Shown piece after piece: positions 1-8,105 of a DNA stretch of 64,000 nt. The stretch spans positions 248,001 to 312,000 of the forward strand of contig NZ_MEJH01000002.1 of NCBI RefSeq assembly GCF_001953635.1. The letters are read 5' to 3'. Each line of letters begins with the position of its first letter. The stretch's first letter is position 1. The notes under the pieces are model-generated. The model saw nothing but the letters and a program-made list of their open reading frames with translations, was not told the DNA's origin and made no database searches. The position numbers were made by a program, and so were the translations under genes. The DNA comes from Alteromonas abrolhosensis (GTDB taxonomy: Bacteria > Pseudomonadota > Gammaproteobacteria > Enterobacterales > Alteromonadaceae).

Positions 1-164
1 GAGGTCAAAGCGTACAGCAAGGGCAACTTATTGGTTATAGCGGCAACACGGGGTTTTCTTCTTTGCCCCACCTTCACTTTGGTATTTATGTGGCTAAGTT
101 CCATGGCAAATATGTAAGTGTACCTTTTTCTCTCACCAAGACGTCTGCTGGCAACACACGCTGA
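1..164 (+). CDS. M23 family metallopeptidase, 3' end only
   Basis: This is an open frame running in from the left edge to a TGA at 162-164, giving about 53 residues. It contains the sequence GYSGNTG followed by PHLHFGIY. The HLH motif preceded by a glycine-rich turn is the second metal/catalytic motif of M23 (LytM-type) peptidases, which cut peptidoglycan cross-bridges or regulate amidases in the periplasm. Only the last part of the catalytic domain is visible, so the N-terminal architecture (LysM, coiled coil, membrane anchor) is unknown. It ends 232 bp before aroQ on the same strand. The family call is good; the exact subfamily cannot be judged. Confidence 0.75.
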   Translation, partial: GQSVQQGQLIGYSGNTGFSSLPHLHFGIYVAKFHGKYVSVPFSLTKTSAGNTR

Positions 165-396
165 TACCTCTAAAGAACGCAGCATGTGGCGGTTTTACGT
201 AAAAACACACCTCAAACTTTGCGCCGAAAACACCTGATTAGACCAGTATTTTGCTGCGAAATCTTTATCTATCACTATAATCAACAATTAACACAGTAGA
301 CGAGAAAATTAATTGGCTTTTTTTCGTGCAACTGTCACAAAATTTTGTTGAAATGGCAATAACAGTGACTTTTTCCCGAAGATAGCAGCAAACTAG

Positions 397-837
397 ATGA
401 ATATTTTGTTATTGAATGGCCCTAACTTAAATATGTTAGGCCAAAGAGAACCCGACAAATACGGCACGCAAACCTTGCAAGACATCGTTGATGATTTGCA
501 GGCGCAGGCTGCGTCGAGCAACGTGACCTTAACGCATTTTCAGTCAAACGCGGAGTTTGAACTGATCGATCGCGTGCACGCTGCTATGGGTACTGTTGAT
601 GCCATTATTATTAATCCTGCTGCCTTCACGCACACCAGCGTCGCTCTTCGCGATGCATTATTAAGTGTCAATATCCCGTTTATTGAGGTGCATTTGTCGA
701 ACGTTCATGCCCGTGAACCGTTTCGTCACCATTCCTATTTTTCTGATGTTGCAGCTGGCGTCATTGTTGGCCTTGGTGCCATGGGCTACTCGCTCGCGCT
801 TACTGCAGCAATCAATTTACCGAAATCGCAAAAATAA
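397..837 (+). CDS. aroQ: 3-dehydroquinate dehydratase, type II
   Basis: This cytoplasmic enzyme converts 3-dehydroquinate to 3-dehydroshikimate in the shikimate pathway. The 146-residue length is normal for the small type II enzyme. The N-terminal [17 protein letters not shown] block, the [14 protein letters not shown] block, the [17 protein letters not shown] block and the [14 protein letters not shown] block are all family signatures. These include the catalytic Tyr in DKYG near residue 22 and the His in the VHLSN segment. The gene lies 14 bp before accB, the common gammaproteobacterial order aroQ-accB-accC, so the three are probably co-transcribed. No strong Shine-Dalgarno is visible; the ATG is set by family alignment. 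Confidence 0.97.
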   Translation: MNILLLNGPNLNMLGQREPDKYGTQTLQDIVDDLQAQAASSNVTLTHFQSNAEFELIDRVHAAMGTVDAIIINPAAFTHTSVALRDALLSVNIPFIEVHLSNVHAREPFRHHSYFSDVAAGVIVGLGAMGYSLALTAAINLPKSQK

Positions 838-851
838 AGCAGAGACAGAAC

Positions 852-1316
852 ATGGATATTAGAAAGATTAAAAAACTCATCGAACTAGTGGAAGAATCTG
901 GCATTGCCGAGCTAGAGATCACTGAAGGCGAAGAGTCTGTACGCATCCACCGTGGTCCAACGGGTGTTCAAGCGCCAATGAACTACAGCTTTGCAGCACC
1001 AGCGGCACCGCAAATGGCACCTGCTCCAGCAGCGGCAGCTACCACTGCGTCTGAAGCGCCAGCTGAGCCAGCACAGCCAGAGGGTCACGTTGTTAAGTCT
1101 CCAATGGTAGGTACTTTCTACCGTGCTTCTTCACCAACTGCAAAACCGTTTGCAGAAGTTGGTCAGCAAGTAAAAGTTGGCGACACGCTTTGTATCGTTG
1201 AAGCGATGAAGATGATGAACCAAATTGAAGCAGATAAAGCAGGCGTGGTTAAGGCAATCTTGGTTGAAAACCAAGACCCTGTAGAGTTCGACCAGCCAAT
1301 GTTCATCATTGAATAA
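852..1316 (+). CDS. accB: Biotin carboxyl carrier protein of acetyl-CoA carboxylase
   Basis: The 154-residue subunit carries biotin between the biotin carboxylase (AccC) and carboxyltransferase (AccAD) sites in the first step of fatty acid synthesis. It starts with [17 protein letters not shown], the usual dimerisation helix. An Ala/Pro-rich flexible linker follows (roughly residues 45-80). The C-terminal biotinyl domain has the EAMKMMN motif with the biotinylated lysine at about residue 120. It is followed 14 bp later by accC, as in most gammaproteobacteria. Confidence 0.98.
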   Translation: MDIRKIKKLIELVEESGIAELEITEGEESVRIHRGPTGVQAPMNYSFAAPAAPQMAPAPAAAATTASEAPAEPAQPEGHVVKSPMVGTFYRASSPTAKPFAEVGQQVKVGDTLCIVEAMKMMNQIEADKAGVVKAILVENQDPVEFDQPMFIIE

Positions 1317-1330
1317 GCGAGTGCTTAACT

Positions 1331-2674
1331 ATGCTAGATAAAGTACTTATTGCTAACCGTGGTGAGATTGCCCTGCGTATTTTGAGAGCCTGTAAAGAAC
1401 TAGGCATCAAAACCGTAGCCGTGCACTCTACTGCGGATAAAAACTTGAAGCACGTGTTGCTGGCTGACGAATCAATTTGTATTGGTAAAGCATCAGCAAC
1501 CGAAAGCTACCTGAACATTCCACGCATTATTGCTGCGGCAGAAGTCACTAACTCTATTGCTATTCACCCAGGTTACGGTTTTCTAGCGGAAAACGCAGAC
1601 TTTGCGGAAGCAGTAGAAAAGAGCGGCTTTATTTTCATTGGCCCTAAAGCTGAAACTATCAACCTTATGGGTGACAAAGTTTCTGCTATCAACGCCATGA
1701 AAAAAGCAGGCGTGCCGTGTGTACCTGGCTCTGATGGCCCGCTTACTGATGACATTGAGCGCAACAAAGCTATAGCTAAGCGCATTGGTTACCCAATCAT
1801 CGTTAAAGCTGCAGGCGGCGGTGGTGGTCGTGGTATGCGCGTGGTTCGCAGCGAAGCTGAGTTGATTAAAGCCATCGAAACAACACAAGCGGAAGCGGGT
1901 GCTGCCTTTGGCAACTCAACGGTTTACATGGAAAAATTCCTTGAAAACCCACGTCACGTTGAAATTCAGGTACTTGCTGATGGCCAAGGTAACGCCATTC
2001 ACTTAGGTGAGCGTGACTGTTCAATGCAGCGTCGCCACCAGAAAGTAGTGGAAGAAGCCCCAGCACCGGGTATTTCTGAGCAAATGCGTACCAAGATTGG
2101 CGATCGTTGCCGCAAAGCCTGTATTGAAATTGGCTACCGCGGAGCAGGTACGTTCGAGTTCCTATATGAAAACGGCGAATTCTATTTCATAGAAATGAAT
2201 ACCCGTATTCAGGTAGAGCACCCTGTATCTGAAATGATCACTGGCGTTGATCTTATTAAAGAACAGCTTCGCATTGCAGCGGGTCAGCCACTATCAATTG
2301 ATCAGTCGCAAATTCAAATTCGTGGCCACGCCATTGAATGTCGAATTAACGCAGAAGACCCTAAAACCTTTATTCCTAGCCCTGGTCAGATTGACATGTT
2401 CCATGCGCCAGGTGGTTTGGGTATTCGTTGGGAGTCGCATATTTACGCGGGTTACCACGTACCACCATACTACGATTCAATGATTGGTAAGCTTATCACT
2501 TACGGTGAAAGCCGCGACGAAGCGATTGCTCGTATGCGCCATGCTCTTGAAGAAATTGTGGTTGAGGGTATTAAAACGAATATTCCACTTCAACGCGCCA
2601 TTATGGCCGACGAAAACTTCTTCGCTGGTGGAACCAACATCCACTACTTAGAGAAGAAACTAGGTTTAGCCTAA
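1331..2674 (+). CDS. accC: Biotin carboxylase subunit of acetyl-CoA carboxylase
   Basis: This 447-residue ATP-grasp enzyme carboxylates the biotin on AccB using bicarbonate and ATP. The N-terminal [20 protein letters not shown] is diagnostic. The glycine-rich loop [12 protein letters not shown] lies near residues 159-170. The [23 protein letters not shown] block and [17 protein letters not shown] carry the nucleotide, metal and biotin-binding residues. Length matches the family. It is the last gene of aroQ-accBC and is followed directly by a hairpin terminator. In E. coli the next genes are yhdT-panF-prmA; here an unrelated block follows. Confidence 0.98.
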   Translation: MLDKVLIANRGEIALRILRACKELGIKTVAVHSTADKNLKHVLLADESICIGKASATESYLNIPRIIAAAEVTNSIAIHPGYGFLAENADFAEAVEKSGFIFIGPKAETINLMGDKVSAINAMKKAGVPCVPGSDGPLTDDIERNKAIAKRIGYPIIVKAAGGGGGRGMRVVRSEAELIKAIETTQAEAGAAFGNSTVYMEKFLENPRHVEIQVLADGQGNAIHLGERDCSMQRRHQKVVEEAPAPGISEQMRTKIGDRCRKACIEIGYRGAGTFEFLYENGEFYFIEMNTRIQVEHPVSEMITGVDLIKEQLRIAAGQPLSIDQSQIQIRGHAIECRINAEDPKTFIPSPGQIDMFHAPGGLGIRWESHIYAGYHVPPYYDSMIGKLITYGESRDEAIARMRHALEEIVVEGIKTNIPLQRAIMADENFFAGGTNIHYLEKKLGLA

Positions 2675-2683
2675 TCCCCCTTT

Positions 2684-2717
2684 GGGCTACACGCTGTATT
2701 TTTGTGTAGCCCAATTT
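2684..2717 (+). terminator. Intrinsic terminator after accC
   Basis: A 9-bp perfect stem (gggctacac at 2684-2692, gtgtagccc at 2704-2712) with an 11-base loop is followed by a short, imperfect T-rich run. It lies 10 bases after the accC stop. Confidence 0.7.
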
Positions 2718-2760
2718 TCTTATAGTTCGCTACTACTTTCTTGTCGCTATTCGCTTTTCT

Positions 2761-2850
2761 CTATTCGCTATTCGCTATTCGCTATTCGCTATTCGCTATT
2801 CGCTATTCGCTATTCGCTATTCGCTATTCGCTATTCGCTATTCGCTATTC
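2761..2850. repeat. Heptanucleotide tandem repeat, about 12.9 copies
   Basis: The unit ctattcg is repeated without a single error from 2761 to 2844 (12 copies), with six bases of a thirteenth to 2850. A less regular copy lies just upstream (about 2746-2754). The tract is in the space after the accC terminator. Because 7 is not a multiple of 3 it cycles through all reading frames and reads as open in some of them, but no credible gene start precedes it. Perfect arrays of this length are typical of slippage-prone microsatellites. Confidence 0.97.
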
Positions 2851-3122
2851 AGCAAATTCTAATTTTCCGATTACCACAATCAGTTTTTAACGATTTTTTT
2901 ATTTAAACGCCCACTCTATACTGCGTACAAGTTTTAAGACATCTCCCTTAAGACCACTCCCTTTTTTGTGTGTTTTACCACTCATTGGAGTCCCACTCCA
3001 CTTATTGCCGGCAACCTTGCCGGCTTTTTTTTCGCTTTTTATCTACATAGCAAAATTTATCTGTCCGAAAAAGTTATGATTGATGTATAAACTGATTGAC
3101 TGGAAACGAGAAGGGAAATTGC
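2851..3122. other. Non-coding stretch before the next gene, with one terminator
   Basis: No protein gene is supported between the repeat and the GTG at 3123. A strong terminator lies at 3007-3032. Because it is more than 300 bases past accC and follows the accC terminator, the sequence just upstream (about 2900-3005) could encode a short transcript, for example a small RNA. I see no conserved family to name. Confidence 0.4.
3007..3032 (+). terminator. Strong intrinsic terminator in the accC downstream region
   Basis: A perfect 8-bp GC-rich stem (gccggcaa at 3007-3014, ttgccggc at 3017-3024) with a 2-base loop is followed by eight T residues. It has no gene immediately in front of it on the plus strand, so it may end an unannotated small RNA or readthrough from accC. 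Confidence 0.85.
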
Positions 3123-4067
3123 GTGCGGGTAATCTCTATTTTTATTTGTGTATTCTTATGCGGCTCGCTCTCCGAGGCTTGTGCTGAAAAGACCACGCCT
3201 TCGTTCTCACAGAAACTCGATATCCAAGTGCGTTACGATAATCGCTCCAATCGCCCTAGCCGTGAACAATATCGATTGCGTTACTATCCATCGCTCGCCC
3301 TCACTTCTACATGGTCGGTAAACAGTTTTATTGTTACTGGCGATGACTTTTCATCTAGCCACAATACGTTTGGTAGCGACACAACCGATTATCTTTATGC
3401 AAGACGACTGTACCTCAGGCATGAAACAAATGCGGGCAAAACTGAACTAGGCATTATTCCCACTTATAAAGGGCGAGTTTCTTCAACAGGCTTGTCGAAA
3501 GATGGATGGATTACTGGCATTCGTCACGTGAGAAAGCTGCAAAACAACACTGCTCTTGAAATAGTGGTGGGACAACTGGCGAATGCCGAAGCTTCCGAGG
3601 CGTTTAACGTTGGTGAAGAAGATGAATACTTTGAGATTGAATATTCGGCAAAGATGGGGGAACGACATAGCTATGAAGCCAGTTTTGAGCGAATGCTAAA
3701 CGGCACATTCGCCCGCGCTGAATATCGATTCCGAATAAATGAAGAAGACACTGCTTTTGTTGAACTGGTTCAGCGCACCGACGAGAGTGCTGCGAAAATA
3801 GTAGTGGGTACTAGCGGCGAGTTTACTATGAACGCGTTTAATACGGCATATCCCGTCGAGTATTTTGCGTATTACTCATATATAGACAGTAGCTTTGGCG
3901 AACGCGCCGAATTAATTGAAGATTTCCTTGGAACAGGCCACGGTGGCTCAGTAGAGTTTGGTGGAGTGCTTTCAGAAAAGCGGAACATCGAGTGGTTTAT
4001 AAGGGCTGATGTGGTTGATAGCGTCAGCCGGTTACTGGCAGGGGTAAAACTTTCTTTCGAAAGTTGA
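3123..4067 (+). CDS. Exported protein of unknown function, possible outer-membrane beta-barrel
   Basis: I do not recognise this protein. The best start is GTG 3123, because gagaaggg at 3108-3115 sits 7 bases upstream; an in-frame TTG at 3096 has no such site. From there the 314-residue product opens with a typical signal peptide (VRVISIFICVFLCGSLSEACA, hydrophobic then AxA-like). The mature part alternates polar and aromatic residues in short stretches (for example LDIQVRYDNRSNRP, EQYRLRYYPSLALTSTW, DYLYARRLYLRHE). It ends in GVKLSFES, close to a barrel-type C-terminus, so an outer-membrane barrel is plausible but not shown. It stands alone between terminator-like hairpins. Confidence 0.6.
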   Translation: MRVISIFICVFLCGSLSEACAEKTTPSFSQKLDIQVRYDNRSNRPSREQYRLRYYPSLALTSTWSVNSFIVTGDDFSSSHNTFGSDTTDYLYARRLYLRHETNAGKTELGIIPTYKGRVSSTGLSKDGWITGIRHVRKLQNNTALEIVVGQLANAEASEAFNVGEEDEYFEIEYSAKMGERHSYEASFERMLNGTFARAEYRFRINEEDTAFVELVQRTDESAAKIVVGTSGEFTMNAFNTAYPVEYFAYYSYIDSSFGERAELIEDFLGTGHGGSVEFGGVLSEKRNIEWFIRADVVDSVSRLLAGVKLSFES

Positions 4068-4099
4068 GCAGAACCGAATTGGTGGACCATAATAAAAAA

Positions 4100-4119
4100 G
4101 GCCCACCAATGGGTGGGCC
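4100..4119. terminator. Hairpin after the exported-protein gene
   Basis: An 8-bp perfect stem (ggcccacc at 4100-4107, ggtgggcc at 4112-4119) has a 4-base loop. The A-run lies on its left side (4091-4099), so the classical T-tract is on the minus strand. On the plus strand it is only a stem, 33 bases after the stop at 4067. Confidence 0.55.
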
Positions 4120-4321
4120 AAACAGCAAGAACGCGTACACACTTTAACAGTGCATAGTGAATTACGGTTTATCGACAAACAGAGTTCAGTTATCGCAGAT
4201 TACGTATTTTTAATCTTAACAACTTTCAACGATATTTAGGTTTTATTACAATTTGGCGGTGTTGATAGGAATTATCTTCATTTTATTTTAAGTGTTTTAC
4301 CCGTTAAGAAAAGGTGTTTTT

Positions 4322-4762
4322 GTGCCAAGCCGCTACGCTCAGTTCAAAGAAAAACTTCCCATTTCTCGACTCTCAGATGAAGCGCTTCTAGCGTTTCGTG
4401 TCCTCTTTGATGATCCCCTAGATATAGTAGACTTAGCTCAGGATATATCTGACTTAACGCTCTACCCTGAACGCCTGAAAGACAGTTACAGGAAAGAATG
4501 GGAAGCGTACGTGATCAAGGCGCTGGCCTTTGAAATAAGGCAGCATAATGACCTTTCACCAGCAGAATTCATTGAATTAATGATGAAAAAAGTGGAAGCC
4601 GTTCAGCAAAGTGATGAAACCTATCAGAATTTACTGCGCCAAGTCCATCACGCAAAAAGCATTACCCAATCTAGTAATACCATCATATTCCCTACTCCGT
4701 TACGTCAGCAGCTAACCGCATTCCTCTTACCGATAACAACAATGACGCATCCTAAGAAGTAA
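4322..4762 (+). CDS. Hypothetical protein
   Basis: I do not recognise this family. Two GTG starts are possible, at 4292 and 4322. The second is preferred because aaaagg at 4309-4314 lies 7 bases before it, giving a protein of about 146 residues that starts PSRYAQFKEKLPISRLSDEAL. It is mostly helical in character, acidic in the middle (DDPLDIVDLAQDISDL), with no signal peptide, membrane segment or cysteine cluster. It is a single gene with a hairpin on each side. Base composition resembles its neighbours, so there is no clear sign of recent transfer. Confidence 0.5.
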   Translation: MPSRYAQFKEKLPISRLSDEALLAFRVLFDDPLDIVDLAQDISDLTLYPERLKDSYRKEWEAYVIKALAFEIRQHNDLSPAEFIELMMKKVEAVQQSDETYQNLLRQVHHAKSITQSSNTIIFPTPLRQQLTAFLLPITTMTHPKK

Positions 4763-4818
4763 TGTAGAGCAGCCTTCGCTAAAGGGGCTCTACCGCCCCC
4801 ACGCGCTGATTGGGTACA

Positions 4819-5082
4819 CTACTTATTGGCACTTTTGTATTTATACTGTGAAGGACAATACCCTCTGTCTACACCTTCAGGTCGCAAGCTAGCGTGCTTT
4901 GTTTTTCTGCCCGATACACGCTCTCGCCAGTTTTTGAAGGTTTTCTGTTTGAGGTTTTTGCGCATAAGCTTTATTACGTCTTTTTCTGGCAGCCCGTATA
5001 AACGCTCAATGGCTTCAAACGGCGTGCGGTCTTCCCACGCCATTTCAATTATTCGTGATTCTTGTTCTTCAGTTAATGCCAT
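4819..5082 (-). CDS. TIGR03643/DUF2805 family protein
   Basis: This 87-residue basic protein begins MALTEEQESRIIEMAWEDRTPFEAI and continues with GLPEKDVIKLMRKNLKQKTFKNWRERVSGRKTKH. That is the recognisable core of the small DUF2805/TIGR03643 family. The family has no established function; the N-terminal helices look like a helix-turn-helix fold, so nucleic acid binding is a guess. It lies downstream of, and on the same strand as, the FAN1-like nuclease gene with a 92-bp gap. The ATG is preceded by a weak purine-rich site. Confidence 0.8.
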   Translation of the reverse strand: MALTEEQESRIIEMAWEDRTPFEAIERLYGLPEKDVIKLMRKNLKQKTFKNWRERVSGRKTKHASLRPEGVDRGYCPSQYKYKSANK

Positions 5083-5174
5083 CTCTTACTTCTCAATATG
5101 CATTTTTAACCCTTTAGATACTAAGCTAACGCGCATTTTGTTCAGTACACCAGTCTAAAATCACACGAGGACAA

Positions 5175-7322
5175 TTACGTATTTGACGAAATCCCCACCA
5201 GCTCATCGTCTTTTTCAAACGCTAGCTTTAACAGCTCGGCGGCTGCTTTGGCATCGCTCAGCGCACGGTGATGCTGCTCCATATCAATGTGAAAGTGCCG
5301 CGTCAGGTTTGCCAAAGAGTAAGATTGTAGCCCCGGATAAGTGCGGCGCATTTCGCGCACGGTGCACATTTTCGGTCGCCTAAAAGTTTGCTCTAATCTT
5401 GCGAACTCTTGCTTAATGAACCCATAGTCGAAATTCACGTTATGCGCGACAAACACGGCATCTTCGGTAAAGCTGGCCACGTGTTCCGCGACTTCGGCAA
5501 AAATGGGGGCATCTGCCACCATGTCATCCGAAATTCCGGTAAGACGGGTAATATTGCTTGGAATACGGCGCTGCGGGTTTAATAGGGTTTGAAACCTGTC
5601 TACCTCTTTACCGCCAACAAGTTTAACCATGCCTATTTCGGTAATTCGGTTGTAGCTATTGTTGCCACCAGTGGTTTCTATATCTACCACAACATAGGGC
5701 TGCGCCGGGTCACGTACCCATTTCACCGTTGTGACTGCAACATCAAATCCAGCTTGCTGCAGTCGTTGAATTGAAACTAGCTGATTTCGGCGAAGCTGAT
5801 CACCTGGAGCTTTGACTTCTTCGAAGCGCAGGGCACCGTCAAACACCATAATATCGGGGAAGCCATCTCGAAGACTCTCAAAGTCTTTACACATCATGCG
5901 AAGTAAAGCGTAGATTTGCTCTAGCGAAGCGTGCTCAATCAGTGCTTCTATAGGAGTAAGTAAATGGCTAGACCACATAAACAAGCTGTTCACTTTACCG
6001 TAATGCATCGTGGCCATTTTATGAATATGGAAACGCAGCTTCTCTTTGCTATCAAGCGCCTGTAACAATGCCTCAATACTGTGCTCAAACTTTGCGTAAA
6101 AGTTATTTTGCTTAAGCGACAACGGCCTGCGATCAAACTCTGTAACCAGCGTATCTTCTTCGTAAAGCTGCTTCCAGAAAGTAAGGCCGAACAAACTACG
6201 CCATAGTCGATTTTCCGTGCGCCAGCCTTCAATGCCGTGCCGAGCATAGTGCGCCAATACCCCACGCTCTACCTGCTGATTTTGGCTAACGTCGATTTCC
6301 AAAGTTCGACTCGCATTACGAAGCATATCGGTAACCGTACTGGTGCGCTTTTTATGGTATTTGCGGGCGTAAAAATCTTCCGCAAAAGCTAACAGTGTAT
6401 CCGATGGCGGATTATCAATTATTTCTTCAAGTGCTTGCTTAACGCCATCTTCATCTCCGTCTTTGTAGCTCTCTCTTAGCCACTTCTCTTTTGCCTTATC
6501 GCTTTGCGCCAGCTTCAACACCTCTAGTCCTTTCGGTCTATCAAAAGCCAACACTTTAAGGCCTAACGCATACAGTAACTGGTCGCGATAAAAGCTGGCC
6601 GACACACCCTCAGTCGCTGGGAGTTCACCTTCGGCTATGGCAAGCATCATATCATCGTTATAAAAGGCTAATTGACTGTAATGGTTAGCGTAAAACCATG
6701 AAGCTTGGGCATCGCTTTTAGTGTCAAAACGCGCCGTATCGGTTACAGAATCAGAGCGGGTTCTCATTACGCCCAAATCACGCATAGAAAACTGATTTAG
6801 ACGGCTTTTGGTGTTACCAAAATAGATAAACAGCAAATAGCGAAGTGCATTGTCAAACAAGCACACTAAGTAGTTATCTAGCGAAAAGCTCTCGGGCCAG
6901 CCCTTAGCACCAATATGCTCATTAAGTAACGTGACGAGTTTCGGCTTGGTCAAAGACGCAAGCCCTTGAGTACCGCCGTATTCGGCAAGTAGCGCAAGCA
7001 GAGCATCTTTGGTCAAGACACCAGCAATGTCGTTCAGCGTAGCGTGGGTAAGGTCGCCGAACCACCCGTTTTCAACGAGCCAGTCTAACTGCACTTGCGG
7101 CATGGTAATTTCGCTATAATTGAACTGCGTTCTGTCGATCACCGCGTACTTGCGATTTGCAGCGCGCACAACAATACACTGCTTGTCATCATCTAACGCT
7201 TTAAAGCGTGTAACAAAGTCAGTGGCTTCATCATTTAAAAGCCCTTTGCTAGCACCTTCAAAGAATGCAAGAAATTCATGAAAGTGTGTTAAGTAATAAC
7301 GTGGCGGTAAATCTTTTCGCAT
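5175..7322 (-). CDS. FAN1-like VRR-NUC nuclease fused to a DEDDh 3'-5' exonuclease
   Basis: The 715-residue protein joins two nuclease modules. Residues 1 to about 110 resemble the FAN1-type helical/HTH start. A long helical section follows (about 150-440). A VRR-NUC domain occupies about 440-536, with FPD at 488-490, an EVK acid-lysine pair at 502-504, and APGDQLRRNQ. The C-terminal DnaQ-like exonuclease (about 540-705) has motif I DIETT at 547, motif II HNVNFDYGF at 627 and motif III with His685 and Asp690, so the DEDDh set is complete. VRR-NUC enzymes of the FAN1 group act as structure-specific or 5' exonucleases in DNA repair. A role in processing damaged DNA ends is inferred. An HNH gene lies upstream on the same strand. 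Confidence 0.85.
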   Translation of the reverse strand: MRKDLPPRYYLTHFHEFLAFFEGASKGLLNDEATDFVTRFKALDDDKQCIVVRAANRKYAVIDRTQFNYSEITMPQVQLDWLVENGWFGDLTHATLNDIAGVLTKDALLALLAEYGGTQGLASLTKPKLVTLLNEHIGAKGWPESFSLDNYLVCLFDNALRYLLFIYFGNTKSRLNQFSMRDLGVMRTRSDSVTDTARFDTKSDAQASWFYANHYSQLAFYNDDMMLAIAEGELPATEGVSASFYRDQLLYALGLKVLAFDRPKGLEVLKLAQSDKAKEKWLRESYKDGDEDGVKQALEEIIDNPPSDTLLAFAEDFYARKYHKKRTSTVTDMLRNASRTLEIDVSQNQQVERGVLAHYARHGIEGWRTENRLWRSLFGLTFWKQLYEEDTLVTEFDRRPLSLKQNNFYAKFEHSIEALLQALDSKEKLRFHIHKMATMHYGKVNSLFMWSSHLLTPIEALIEHASLEQIYALLRMMCKDFESLRDGFPDIMVFDGALRFEEVKAPGDQLRRNQLVSIQRLQQAGFDVAVTTVKWVRDPAQPYVVVDIETTGGNNSYNRITEIGMVKLVGGKEVDRFQTLLNPQRRIPSNITRLTGISDDMVADAPIFAEVAEHVASFTEDAVFVAHNVNFDYGFIKQEFARLEQTFRRPKMCTVREMRRTYPGLQSYSLANLTRHFHIDMEQHHRALSDAKAAAELLKLAFEKDDELVGISSNT

Positions 7323-7439
7323 GAGGTATCTTTGGCTATGAAAACACCAATAGTGTATATTTATACAGCCTCGCGAATCAAATTAAATCCTCCGCGATTG
7401 GGTTTCACATCTGCTGCCAATAGTGCACAGCGTGTACTT

Positions 7440-7727
7440 TTACACGCGTACGCGCTGTTTGGATACCCAATGAAAGAACGAAGAAAGCTGCGCATCTGCC
7501 AATAAACGCTGCAAATTGAAGTAGTGTTTGGCCAACGTCATCTCATCATAAAACCGATGTATACCGCTATGACATTGTCTGCAAATGTAAATGCCGCCCT
7601 GAAGCTCCGCTTTGCTAAAGTGCTTTTTAAAATAGGTACGCCTGTGCATTTTTCGCGGAATAAGATGATGGTAAGTAAGGCGAGTTTCTCTATTACAGCA
7701 CGGGCATTGACCAACTTTATTTGCCAC
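7440..7727 (-). CDS. HNH endonuclease-like protein
   Basis: The start is placed at GTG 7727, because aaaagg lies 7 bases upstream of it; a TTG at 7772 has no such site. The 95-residue product has CPCC near residue 9, then LTYHHLIPRKMHRR, then a second pair CRQC, then HSGIHRFYDE. This is the HNH/beta-beta-alpha-metal arrangement with a zinc-binding four-cysteine frame. Such small stand-alone HNH proteins are common and most lack an assigned role; DNA cleavage is inferred from the motif. It lies 117 bp upstream of the FAN1-like gene on the same strand and may be transcribed with it. Confidence 0.8.
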   Translation of the reverse strand: MANKVGQCPCCNRETRLTYHHLIPRKMHRRTYFKKHFSKAELQGGIYICRQCHSGIHRFYDEMTLAKHYFNLQRLLADAQLSSFFHWVSKQRVRV

Positions 7728-7913
7728 AAAGTCACCTTTTCCGTCTATCACATCTATTATTTGTGAACCCAATTTTCTGATTATTCATAAGCGTCAAATA
7801 GCAGTCTTGCCCTTTTCTCTTAAAATCAGATACAAGGGGCGTGTCTAAAAGAAAATCCACTCGTCTTTGCATTACGTAACAAATAGCATTAGTGATTACA
7901 AAGGCATTTAAAT

Positions 7914-8105
7914 ATGAGTTTAACTCGTTCCATGGGCTTTTCCTGTCCTTACTGTATGGCTCCTAACGATGTAGAAATAGATGAAATTAACGATGTTGGC
8001 CAAGTACAGGTGCTCGACTGCCAAGTGTGTTGTCAGCCCATTGAGCTTACTGCTTATCAGCACGGTGATGACATTCAGATAGAGGCAGAAAGAGAGAATG
8101 ACTAA
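7914..8105 (+). CDS. CPXCG-motif cysteine-rich protein
   Basis: The 63-residue protein begins with SLTRSMGFSCPYCMAPNDVEID and has a second pair in DCQVCCQPI. Together these form a small zinc ribbon as in the CPXCG family (Pfam PF14255, from memory). The function is unknown. The last eight bases overlap the start of the flavin reductase gene, so translation of the two is probably coupled. The acidic C-terminus (QIEAEREND) is typical of the family. Confidence 0.85.
   Translation: MSLTRSMGFSCPYCMAPNDVEIDEINDVGQVQVLDCQVCCQPIELTAYQHGDDIQIEAEREND

Noticed and set aside
2682..2906. Open frame across the heptanucleotide repeat
   Set aside because: It starts at a TTG inside the accC terminator, has no ribosome site, and is open only because the repeat lacks stops in this frame.
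7440..8105. Possible toxin-antitoxin pair from the HNH and CPXCG small genes
   Set aside because: They face opposite ways, do not overlap and belong to families not known as toxin-antitoxin; the CPXCG gene is coupled to the flavin reductase instead.
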